Positions 10,101 through 18,235 are shown, counted from the stretch's first letter. The stretch is 20,000 nt of DNA from Symbiodinium natans (GCA_905221605.1 CAJNDS010001979.1:1-20000); one strand, 5' to 3'. The notes: generated by a model from the sequence alone, not told the origin. Numbers and translations are program-made.

Positions 10101-11072
10101 CTGAGGTGATGGTCATATAGGTTGCAGAAGGGACAGGGCTGTCCCAGCTTGCGACCTTCGTTATCTTAGCTTGCTCAACAGTGAGTGTTTCACTACTGAT
10201 ATGCTGTTCTGCGTTTTCACTGGGATCAGCATGATGCCGGATAATCTCATTAAAAGAGTTAATGAGAGCAGTGGCGGGGTAAAGCTGATTGACACAAACA
10301 CTTCTGATGAAGATGGCTTCAATGTAGTGCTCAGCCTTAATCAATTGTGCCCACAAATTTTCTTTACGGACTCCGTAGATTGAGTCATAAAGAAGAATTG
10401 AGTCTCCTGCTTGTTCTTTGGCATGGTGTAGCACTAGGTAGTGCTTAGCACTAGGATCATGCAGAACGAGTGCAACGACAATATATGCCTGTTGCATGAC
10501 TGATACCGTACTGCCAAGAAAGCTTTGGATATCCGCCTCGCTTTTGCAGACTTGCGCAAAAGAGCTTTTCTGAGTCTTCTGTGTGAGAAGGCAGAAGAAA
10601 GACGGGAGTCTTTGAATGGCAAGTTTGCACGTGTCATTGCGAGGGCTCAAGTTTTGCTGCATGCACGCAATCGCAAGGTCAGCAAGTTGACCTAGATCAG
10701 CGAGGATACTGATCTGATCAGAGGAGTCCTGTTCAGAATGCAACGGCAGAGCAAGAATGGGCTGTGGCTGCTGGCACATGGAGCACTTGCAGTGGATCTG
10801 GACAAGCATGGTGTATTGCTCCTTGGCCGGAATAGCCCAAATGGCCTTACTATACACCTCAGTAAAGCTTTGAAGCTCCAACGGTGTAGCACTTGCCAAT
10901 TGAAGATAGGTCAGACCAAGTATGTGTGCAAGCTTGGCTCGAGCAGCCTCACGTATATTGTATCCAACCGCAGCAAGGACAAGAGCTGCTTGTTTAGGAA
11001 AGGGGGCGTAATGCTGGCATTGCTCTTTGTTCCATTGAGCACACGAGATGACCCGATAGGCAGCAGCAACAG

Positions 11073-11074
11073 GG
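11073..11074. other. junction between copy 2 (3'-truncated) and copy 1 (5'-truncated)
   Basis: Copy 2 ORF2 matches copy 1 up to 11074 (equivalent to 4129) and then changes directly into ORF1 N-terminal coding sequence of copy 1. The join is out of frame for both ORFs. I see no spacer, poly(A) or obvious target-site duplication. It could be a recombination scar, an end-joined 5'-truncated insertion, or an assembly join. Confidence 0.75.
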
Positions 11075-14005
11075 CAATAATCTTAGACCCCCAAGGCGTC
11101 ATGTCGAGGAGAAGGATATCAGCAGTTTTGAAGGGCTTGTTGGTAAGAATAGAAGTTTTGCATTTGCATTTGCAAGGCGATGCAATAATGCAAGCCAACA
11201 AAGCCTGGAAATTTTGCTGTTGTGTGCACATGCAAAGCAGCATATCGCTAGACAGGACGTAGCATCTGCTTCCGCTTACTAAGAGCAGTCCGTGTCGCAC
11301 GTCAAGCCTAGTCAAGGACATCCTCATTGCTTGGTCGAGGCTATAGATGTTCTGTTGAAGCAGTAAGCACAAGGCTTGATGCAATGAGGGACCTCCAATG
11401 GTGAGAGTATTGCTCGGTGGAAGCTGTTTGGACTCAATCCAAGCGACACCAAATTGGGCTATGCATGCTCTGACATCCCTAGGGAGAACCTGTAAAGAAG
11501 TAAACCCTGCTTGGAAGCATTGGTGACGGAGAACTTGTAACCCCGCGCTGTGCGCTGGTTCGAAAGTTCTTTGTGCCTTTTCCACCCAATGCAGGCCTTT
11601 GGAGGCAGCGCTGTTATCGTCCATGTAAGCCGTTAGTCTTATGAAGGAAGAAATGTCGTGCAGCGCCCAAATCAAGGGATCTAAGGCGAGACAGAAAAGG
11701 ACAACAGAAGTCGCCCTTCCCATAGCAAGGCCTTGGTGGATGGAGATAGGCTCGAGCAAGAAACCTTGCACTTTATGCTGGGTGCGCCTCCCGAACATAA
11801 GGTGGATGACGTAAGCTTTGATCCAGGCAGGGGCAGCTCTTGCCGCTAAGCACTGTAGTACCCACCAGGGATTTACCCGTTCAAAGGCCTTGGCAAAGTC
11901 GGAAAGCATGACTGTGTACTGGGCATCTTTGAGCTCCAAGTAGTGTTGCATTTGGGCATAATTTGCCTGTGGTTCTTTGAAGTGATTAAGAAGAGCCTGG
12001 GCAGGATGTAGCGAGTCTTTGAAAGACTCAGCAAGGACAGCGTAGATTGCGGAGTCAATGATTCGATCACAAGTATCGGGCATGTCTAGTGGCCTGTAGT
12101 TGTCCGCGTACGCACCCTTGTCTGCCTTGGGAATGAAGACTAAGGCCTGAAGCGGATGATCAGCTTGAGATAAGCACATCTCCCACATATGATCCCCAAG
12201 TAAGTTGGCAAAATAACTCGGATTTTGCCTATAGAAGGCATAGGGCACACCATCGGGACCCGGGGAAGAATCCTTGGTGGTAATAATGGCCTTGAAGATG
12301 ATGCTTTCATCTGGTAAGTCAGCCGGCACGAAGGGGGCCCTTTGCGCATATGGCTGTAGGAGTTTGTCCCACTGGTTATCGTATTGACAAGGGAAGTGGT
12401 GCCAAAAGGCTCTAGTTGCCCTTAGTGCAGCATCAAACTGACTCATAGATGTGATCAGCTGGCCATTTTCGCTTCTGACCTGTTGCGAATCGATGATTCG
12501 AGGGCAGATCTTCCTGAAGGCCTGCCACTTAATTTTAGACTTATCAACCTGCAAATCTCTTTGAGCAACCAGGGAACGAAGACTTGGTGAGGGGGCAGTT
12601 TTCAGCTCTGCACCAAGGTGTAGCCGATTAAGCGCTTCTTGAAGCCAATGTCTCGGGAGCTCGGCTGAACCATTACCTGACGGCGTGAAAGGGGGTATGG
12701 TGATATGCCTGGCTAAAGATGTGACGGTGCTTGCGTTGACACCGACAGTCGCACCAGTGCTCCTGTTCAAAAGGCGTACCAACTTCCTAATTAATGCAGC
12801 AATTGAGTTTCCAGCTTGGGCACGTAGGTTTGCATGCCACAAGAAACATGTGGCTTTTTGTGCAACAAGCGCGTCAGAAGGGCAGAGTTTTTGACCTTTG
12901 TTCTGCTCTTCAATCAAGCGGGCTTTAGTGCAATTAATTAGTTTACGAAGAAGAAGGTGCGAAGGGCTAGTCTCCGCAGCCTCGATGCCAGGTAAGTCAG
13001 TAGTCGCAGGTGGAACAGAGAAAGCCGCAGCAGGAACTGTCCGAACAGGTATCGCCGGGACATCTTTGTCAAGCTTATGCTTCGGCCGAAACCGAATCTT
13101 TACCAAGTGATGTCCTCCAGTTACTTTTTTGTGCTTCCAAGAGACAGAACAGATCTTGGCGGACAAGTACAGCGAGCTGGAAATAAGGTAATGGTCAAGG
13201 TGACTGCAGGTAGAGCCTTGCTCGAAAGTTGGCCCGTCAGACTTGCATTCAATCATGTCGCCTTGAGCAAGGAGATGTGCATACTCACCCTCCTTCTGCT
13301 GATTAACAGCATTGAAGTCCCCCCCAAGGACAACCACATGAGTTGCATCCTTGACAAAAGCACTAAGTGCAGGGAAGAGCTTCCCCCATTGATCAGGGTG
13401 CCAATAAACCGACAGGAGCCAGTAGCAGACAGACCGAAATCTGACCAGCACGGCAAGGGCAAAACCAGGCACAAGGTCGACAGTTTCTACGACTTTATAG
13501 TCCTGTGGCAAACAGACAGCAACTCCTCCAGAGTGTCCAGATTCCTTCCAAATAGCGAGAGAGGCAATCGTATTTATTCTGGCAGTTGCCTGTCTGAATC
13601 GGTGTAAACAGGCAGCATTCCATTTGGTTTCCTGCAAAAGCACGGGCGTTTGGTGAGCCAACGCACCAATGGTACGAAGCTTGGCAAGGCCAATAGTGTC
13701 GAAGGTACACAGCGAGGTAACGTTCCAACTAACGACAGCCTGCAGCTTGCACGGCTCCTTTGGGATCGTGTCGAAGTAAGGAACAAGCCTGTCAGCTATG
13801 AGATTCAGTGCAAGTTCAAGCTCTTCTGTTGGGAGCTGAAGATTGATAGCAGCGATTAGGTTAAAAGGTCGGCTGTCATTGGCCATGAGAGCAAGCTTCA
13901 GCTCACGTGTTGTGGGATAGGTGAGTGGCAGGTTGTAGGCAAGGAGAATGCTGTTGAGGGATCTGACACGTGCGCGATGTCTACGACAAGCAACATAGGC
14001 ATTGA

Positions 14006-14043
14006 GGTGATCAAGGAAGGTCGTAGACCTTGCCTTGATCACC
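14006..14043 (-). promoter_or_regulatory. 17-bp hairpin just inside ORF2 (copy 2)
   Basis: Identical to the hairpin at 7061-7098: arms 14006-14022 and 14026-14043, 3-nt loop, one bulged G, starting 16 nt after the ORF1 stop in the sense RNA. Confidence 0.7.
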
Positions 14044-14059
14044 ACGTCACGAATCGTCG

Positions 14060-14063
14060 TCAT
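14060..14063 (-). promoter_or_regulatory. ATGA stop-start overlap of ORF1 and ORF2 (copy 2)
   Basis: The ORF1 stop (14062-14060) and ORF2 ATG (14063-14061) overlap exactly as in copy 1. Both flanking ORFs are open here, so this copy shows that the arrangement belongs to the element and is not a by-product of the copy 1 frameshift. Confidence 0.78.
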
Positions 14064-17000
14064 AGGGGCAAAGGGTCCCGATGGACCCCATAGAAGCAAT
14101 GGTAGACAGCAGGTTGCCGATCGTAGACATAAATGCGCAGTGCCTTTTCTTGGGTGGGAATTGTGGAGGGGATGTTGTTGTGGGTGACAGTCTGTTGATG
14201 CACCGTACCTTGCTTATATGTGGTGTAATGTGCGCCTCGTGCATCAATACCAATATACACAGCCTGTCGACACGGTAGAGCAAGCTTAGCAAAGCAAGAG
14301 AAGTCGCGCAAGACCTCGCTAAGCCAGGCTTCGTTCGAGTTGCAATCTGAAGCAAAGGCTTTACTGGTATGATTCTCAGCAAAGTATGGGGTTAAGAAGA
14401 GCGCAAAGAGTTCCCTTTGCCCAAGGTAAGGGGAACAGAGGATAGTATGGCCGTGCAAATGCAAGGCAGCTTCGTTACCCTCAAATATCAGACAAGGCGT
14501 AGGTAGCTGGCTGTTCTCTTCGATTACTTTGTGAAGGAAGGTGCCAGGGCTGGCTCCTCTTCGTTCAATGTCAACGACCTCAATGATCGATGCTTGGGTA
14601 AGCGCATGCACAGTATCACGAGCCTGGGAAGCATTGAGCATTGCCAAGGCACATTGATCATCTTGTTCGACATATAGGAAGAAGTCGACTGGCGGAGACT
14701 TCTTGCCGGCGTTGGCATCTTTCAAGTGCTGCACATAGAGAGTATTTTGCTGTCCCTTTACAAGGAGGAATTGAGGGATGAACTCGTCTCTATACGCGAC
14801 AAACTCAAGATGCAACGCTTTGAGAAAGCTGATCAGGCACCACCCTTGTGCAGGGAAGTCAAGAAAGTGTAAGGCAAACTTGGCACCGAGATTCGCAGCA
14901 GTCTCTCTGCACAAATTGGCCATGACATTGCGTCTCGATCCACACAAAAGTTGTAATTGAGGGTCGACAATTTGCAAGACACGCTGGATGGCCGATGGGA
15001 TTCCTTTTTCTTGCAATAAGTCTTGCGTTTGATGGTATCGAGTTTCCGTCACAAAGGAAATTCCTCTAGGAATGCCGGACGCGCTCTCTCTAATGCCTTG
15101 GAATTTACCTTGGCCGGGGGTATACTCCAGAGCAACAGGTTTATTGACAATTAAACCTTGTTTGATCCAGCCAACAGCATTAAGTTCATCGCATGGAAAA
15201 GGCGCATGAAACTTATGCGAAAACTTGTCTTGTAGCTTAACAGCTGTAGTAGCAGCAAGAACTTGTTGGCCATAGCTAGGCCAGTATTGGAGAAACTGTG
15301 AGAGGGGAAGCGGCTTCCAATGACTGTCGGGGTTTTCATTCAGTAACTCTCGAAGGGATGTGTGTTTGATCGCAGCTTTGAGAGCACCAGGGTAGAAGCA
15401 GTTCCCAACAATGGAAGCAATACACATATCATTAATGTGTTCTTCCACATCTGCAAGCCAGATATCGAGTTCAGCATCTCTCAACATTTCCTTGTAGTGA
15501 GCAACCCTGAAGGGAGGAATGCCACTATCACCGATAAGGAAAGCATTTTCTGCACGGAGAAGTTCGTAATTAGTTTCAGCAAAGCGATCCATTGCTGCAA
15601 GGCTTGGGACGTCCGCTTGAAGAGAAAGCTTCTGAACATCTGTTACAAAGCGCAGGCCAATGGGTCCATCAGGAACAAATTTTTCCCATTGTAGATTTGG
15701 AACCCCATTGGAGGTATTAGCCGCTTGTGAGAATTGCCTCTGGAAGGCTTCAGCTCCGCCGAAGCTGGGTACATGGTAAAGAAGGGCAGAGGGGTGGTAA
15801 AAGTATGCAGCCAATCGAAGCCCCCTCTCGCGATCAAAGCGTTTGGGACGAAGCCAAGGCTTGAGCTTTTCGCCAGGGGGTTTTATTCCGCACATGTGTT
15901 CCGCAACAGGACGCCATCCTTGGAACCACGGAGTGGGGCGATTGCTGAAGGTGCCAATTTGCTCATATCTAGTAAAGAATTTTCTTTTCCTTTCAACATG
16001 GCCGAATGTAGCTCCAGCAATATGATGGCAGCAACAATCACGTATTCCGAAGATCTGCTGAATGAAGCTCTGGTGGATGGGCTTCATAGACCCAGCATTT
16101 TCAAGGAAGATGTGCACGCACTGAAGGATACTGGGTTCAATGCTTTGGAATGCAAGCAAAATCGCGTATAAGACAAGCATGTGTTGCGAGCGGTCTCCCA
16201 GAAGTCCTAATCCACCTGAGCTGGACCCTGCAACCGTGAGATCTTGGCAGGGGGAACCGGCGGGAATGATGATGGCTGTTTTTTGTGGATGAATCCTTCC
16301 CAGGAAGGACAAACATTCACGCAGCAATCGGTAATCCTCTTTAAGTAGAGTCCAAACGTCATCAATTGCGATCGATGGCACACGGTGCGAGTCAAGAGCC
16401 CATCTTTGGCTTTTGTCATAGTCATACTTATGGCATATGAGGGCGCGAAGGACGCTGTCACTTTCTGCACTCACAGCCGCAACAGGTTGTTGCTTGAGGC
16501 ATTCAACGGTGACAGCACGTGATATTCCACATCCATCAAAAAGCGATAAGATGATGTAACGTTCAACACCGAGTGCGACCTGTATGCAGTCTTCCGATGA
16601 GACAGCATTAATTTGATTGTTCCTGCTTCCAATTTTACCATCTTTTCTCTTGGAGACAGGCTTGGCATTGTTAAGCTTATCGAGGCTTTTCTTGACTCTA
16701 CGCATCTGAGAATTAGAGCTCAAGTCGGGCTTGGCTTTAAGGGGCTGACTGCCCCTATCAGAGCCATTCTTCTCAGAGTTCAGCGCAGTTTGAACTTCAT
16801 GTTGTTGCGGTCTCTGTTCTTCATCGGAATCAGTAGCAATGGAGTGCACTTCAGGAAGAGATGCACTATCAAGTTGTGTCGCCAGAGCAGTACTAGGGTC
16901 GGGTTGGAGACTAACACTGGCTTGGTGTTCTGACTCCTCATCGAGTTTGCCCTTTTGGGCGAGAGTAAATTCAGTACCGCTTTTACATTCCTGTGCTTGT

Positions 17001-18028
17001 GGCAGAAGATGGGCACAGGACGGATTAGGCAAGCCAAAATCATCCTCTGAGGTGATGGTCATATAGGTTGCAGAAGGGACAGGGCTGTCCCAGCTTGCGA
17101 CCTTCGTTATCTTAGCTTGCTCAACAGTGAGTGTTTCACTACTGATATGCTGTTCTGCGTTTTCACTGGGATCAGCATGATGCCGGATAATCTCATTAAA
17201 AGAGTTAATGAGAGCAGTGGCGGGGTAAAGCTGATTGACACAAACACTTCTGATGAAGATGGCTTCAATGTAGTGCTCAGCCTTAATCAATTGTGCCCAC
17301 AAATTTTCTTTACGGACTCCGTAGATTGAGTCATAAAGAAGAATTGAGTCTCCTGCTTGTTCTTTGGTATGGTGTAGCACTAGGTAGTGCTTAGCACTAG
17401 GATCATGCAGAACGAGTGCAACGACAATATATGCCTGTTGCATGACTGATACCGTACTGCCAAGAAAGCTTTGGATATCAGCCTCGCTTTTGCAGACTTG
17501 CGCAAAAGAGCTTTTCTGAGTCTTCTGTGTGAGAAGACAGAAGAAAGACGGGAGTCTTTGAATGGCAAGTTTGCACGTGTCATTGCGAGGGCTCAAGTTT
17601 TGCTGCATGCACGCAATCGCAAGGTCAGCAAGTTGACCTAGATCAGCGAGGATACTGATCTGATCAGAGGAGTCCTGTTCAGAATGCAACGGCAGGGTAT
17701 AGGTTTTTTTTTGCTGCGCGCCCGCGTGGTTGGCCGCGGGCCGCGGGCCGCGGGCCGCGGGGGGGCCGCGGGCCGCGGGGGCCGCAGCCGCGAGGACCGA
17801 ACCGCGGGCCGCGGCCGCGGCGCCGCCGCGGGCCGCGGGGCCGCGCCGCGGCCGCGGGCCCCGCGGGCCGTGCGCCGCGGGCCGCGGGCCGCGGGGGCCG
17901 GGCCGCGGGCCGCGGGCCGCGGGCCGCGGGCCGCAGGGCTGGCCGCGGGCCGCGGGCCGCGGCCCGCGGTTTTCTTTTTGGGGGCTGGGCCGCGGGCCGT
18001 GGGCCGCGGGCCGCCAGCACCACTCCAT
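14060..18028 (-). CDS. ORF1 with DNMT3-like cytosine-5 DNA methyltransferase, 5' end replaced by GC-rich repeat (copy 2)
   Basis: The open frame from the ATG at 18028 encodes 1322 residues. Residues 1 to about 111 come from the CCGCGG-rich repeat (Arg/Pro/Gly/Ala-rich) and are not element sequence; element homology starts near residue 112. A weak papain/C48-like stretch follows, with HYLVLHH at 214-220 and ILLYDS at 229-234, then a basic linker (about 442-470). The methyltransferase has FDGCGIS at 497-503 (motif I, AdoMet), AGSPCQDLT with catalytic Cys594 (motif IV), ENAGSM from 643 (motif VI), R680-K-R682 (motif VIII) and GNCF from 875 (motif X). SPCQDL and ENxxxM recall DNMT3-type enzymes, which methylate C5 of cytosine. 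The last 380 or so residues match no family I recognise. There is no frameshift. The true start is missing, so natural expression is doubtful. Confidence 0.82.
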   Translation of the reverse strand: MEWCWRPAAHGPRPSPQKENRGPRPAARGQPCGPRPAARGPRPGPRGPRPAAHGPRGPRPRRGPAARGGAAAAARGSVLAAAAPAARGPPAARGPRPAANHAGAQQKKTYTLPLHSEQDSSDQISILADLGQLADLAIACMQQNLSPRNDTCKLAIQRLPSFFCLLTQKTQKSSFAQVCKSEADIQSFLGSTVSVMQQAYIVVALVLHDPSAKHYLVLHHTKEQAGDSILLYDSIYGVRKENLWAQLIKAEHYIEAIFIRSVCVNQLYPATALINSFNEIIRHHADPSENAEQHISSETLTVEQAKITKVASWDSPVPSATYMTITSEDDFGLPNPSCAHLLPQAQECKSGTEFTLAQKGKLDEESEHQASVSLQPDPSTALATQLDSASLPEVHSIATDSDEEQRPQQHEVQTALNSEKNGSDRGSQPLKAKPDLSSNSQMRRVKKSLDKLNNAKPVSKRKDGKIGSRNNQINAVSSEDCIQVALGVERYIILSLFDGCGISRAVTVECLKQQPVAAVSAESDSVLRALICHKYDYDKSQRWALDSHRVPSIAIDDVWTLLKEDYRLLRECLSFLGRIHPQKTAIIIPAGSPCQDLTVAGSSSGGLGLLGDRSQHMLVLYAILLAFQSIEPSILQCVHIFLENAGSMKPIHQSFIQQIFGIRDCCCHHIAGATFGHVERKRKFFTRYEQIGTFSNRPTPWFQGWRPVAEHMCGIKPPGEKLKPWLRPKRFDRERGLRLAAYFYHPSALLYHVPSFGGAEAFQRQFSQAANTSNGVPNLQWEKFVPDGPIGLRFVTDVQKLSLQADVPSLAAMDRFAETNYELLRAENAFLIGDSGIPPFRVAHYKEMLRDAELDIWLADVEEHINDMCIASIVGNCFYPGALKAAIKHTSLRELLNENPDSHWKPLPLSQFLQYWPSYGQQVLAATTAVKLQDKFSHKFHAPFPCDELNAVGWIKQGLIVNKPVALEYTPGQGKFQGIRESASGIPRGISFVTETRYHQTQDLLQEKGIPSAIQRVLQIVDPQLQLLCGSRRNVMANLCRETAANLGAKFALHFLDFPAQGWCLISFLKALHLEFVAYRDEFIPQFLLVKGQQNTLYVQHLKDANAGKKSPPVDFFLYVEQDDQCALAMLNASQARDTVHALTQASIIEVVDIERRGASPGTFLHKVIEENSQLPTPCLIFEGNEAALHLHGHTILCSPYLGQRELFALFLTPYFAENHTSKAFASDCNSNEAWLSEVLRDFSCFAKLALPCRQAVYIGIDARGAHYTTYKQGTVHQQTVTHNNIPSTIPTQEKALRIYVYDRQPAVYHCFYGVHRDPLPL
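14069..14075 (-). promoter_or_regulatory. candidate -1 slippery heptamer C-CCT-TTG (copy 2)
   Basis: Same in-phase heptamer as at 7124-7130, preceded by GA of the Asp codon and followed by CCC CTA TGA in the ORF1 frame. Reading on in the -1 frame gives CCC TTT GCC CCT ATG, which enters ORF2. Confidence 0.35.
17713..18016. repeat. CCGCGG-rich low-complexity repeat
   Basis: About 300 bp made almost entirely of GGGCCGC/CCGCGGG-type heptamers with short interruptions, extremely rich in CpG. It follows a T9 run (17704-17712) next to the homology end of copy 2. It stays open in the ORF1 frame and so gives a false repetitive N-terminus. Confidence 0.9.
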
Positions 18029-18100
18029 GCTCCTTGGTCCTGCTCCTTCCCCTTCCTCTTCCCTTTCCCCTTGCCCTTCCCCCTCTCCTACTCCTACGCC
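18029..18100. repeat. pyrimidine-rich tract
   Basis: The plus strand is almost all C and T (CCTTCC/CTTCCC type), between the GC-rich repeat and the trinucleotide repeat. No regulatory motif is recognised. Confidence 0.7.
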
Positions 18101-18207
18101 AACAGCAACAACAACAACAACAGCAACAGCAACAGCTACAGCTACAGCTACAGCTACTGCTACTGCCACTACCACTACCACTACCACTACTACTACCACT
18201 ACCACTA
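18101..18207. repeat. compound trinucleotide microsatellite, left part
   Basis: Runs of CAA, CAACAG, CTACAG and CTACTG pass into CCACTA repeats. The CCACTA run stops at 18207, where the inverted-repeat element begins, and resumes at 19121. Confidence 0.9.
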
Positions 18208-18235
18208 CAATGTGATGCCCTTCAGTTATAACTTA
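18208..18235 (+). repeat. left terminal inverted repeat
   Basis: 28 bp, of which 23 match the complement of 19091-19118; the outer 14 match perfectly. It contains most of the palindrome AGTTATAACT. Confidence 0.82.

Larger units (their letters stand above)
4129..10749 (-). repeat. long direct repeat, copy 1 arm (about 6.62 kb)
   Basis: This segment matches 11074-17695 at an offset of 6945, or 6946 above the 1-base indel near 8101. By eye I count 27 substitutions and one indel, about 99.6 % identity. 23 of the 27 substitutions are transitions. Homology stops abruptly at both ends. Confidence 0.93.
615..11073 (-). mobile_element. non-LTR retrotransposon with DNA methyltransferase, copy 1 (5'-truncated)
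   Basis: This is a LINE-type element with ORF1 at the high-coordinate end and ORF2 at the low end. The EEP endonuclease, RT and RNase H order, and the absence of integrase, aspartic protease and long terminal repeats, place it among non-LTR retrotransposons. Its 5' end is abrupt at 11073/11074. The ORF1 frame is open right up to that point and has no ATG before it, so the true ORF1 start is missing. ORF1 also has a 1-base deletion near 8101. ORF2 is complete. The 3' end lies somewhere below 615. Confidence 0.85.
7115..11073 (-). pseudogene. ORF1 with DNMT3-like cytosine-5 methyltransferase, 5'-truncated and frameshifted (copy 1)
   Basis: The coding frame runs from the junction at 11073, with no ATG near its upstream end, to about 8101. 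There copy 1 has one C where copy 2 has two (15046-15047), which shifts the frame; the rest of ORF1 continues in another frame to the TGA at 7117-7115. Counting from the TTG at 10899 as residue 1, the catalytic motifs lie before the break: FDGCGIS at 436-442 (motif I, AdoMet), SPC with Cys533 (motif IV), ENA at 582-584 (motif VI), R-K-R at 619-621 (motif VIII) and GNCF at 814-817 (motif X). So the methyltransferase is whole but the C-terminal region is out of frame. About 60 extra N-terminal residues, encoded at 10900-11073 and absent from copy 2, include no start codon. I infer a broken gene. Confidence 0.8.
10911..14063 (-). pseudogene. ORF2 truncated after the reverse transcriptase (copy 2)
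   Basis: The ATG at 14063-14061 overlaps the ORF1 TGA as in copy 1. The first 996 or so residues are ORF2, with the endonuclease (QETKW, GGDFN, SHLD) and the RT through YMDD both present. After the junction at 11074 the frame enters copy 1 ORF1 DNA in the wrong frame, adds about 54 unrelated residues and stops at 10911. The zinc knuckles, RNase H and C-terminal domain are lost. The first 850 or so codons differ from copy 1 only at synonymous sites. All five amino-acid differences (V/A, I/T, G/R, R/C, K/R) lie downstream of the RT core. The retained domains could still fold, but the element is unlikely to be autonomous. Confidence 0.88.
11074..17695 (-). mobile_element. non-LTR retrotransposon with DNA methyltransferase, copy 2 (both ends truncated)
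   Basis: This is the second head-to-tail copy of the same element. At the 5' side, homology to copy 1 ends at 17695, where the sequence turns into a T9 run and then CCGCGG-rich repeat. At the 3' side it ends at 11074, inside ORF2 after the RT. It lacks the ORF1 N-terminal coding region and the zinc knuckles, RNase H and C-terminal domain of ORF2. It keeps the ORF1/ORF2 boundary and has no internal frameshift. Confidence 0.88.
11074..17695 (-). repeat. long direct repeat, copy 2 arm (about 6.62 kb)
   Basis: This is the partner of 4129-10749. The 324 bases between the two arms (10750-11073) belong to the 5' part of copy 1 and occur once in the window, so this is not a simple unit-on-unit tandem duplication. 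Confidence 0.93.

Noticed and set aside
10897-10899. Apparent ORF1 start of copy 1
   Set aside because: The codon is TTG. The frame stays open upstream to the copy junction with protein-like sequence, so the true start lies in lost sequence.
18029-18205. Further upstream extension of ORF1 of copy 2 to 18205
   Set aside because: The codon at 18205 is GTG, not ATG, and the extension is microsatellite and pyrimidine tract only.
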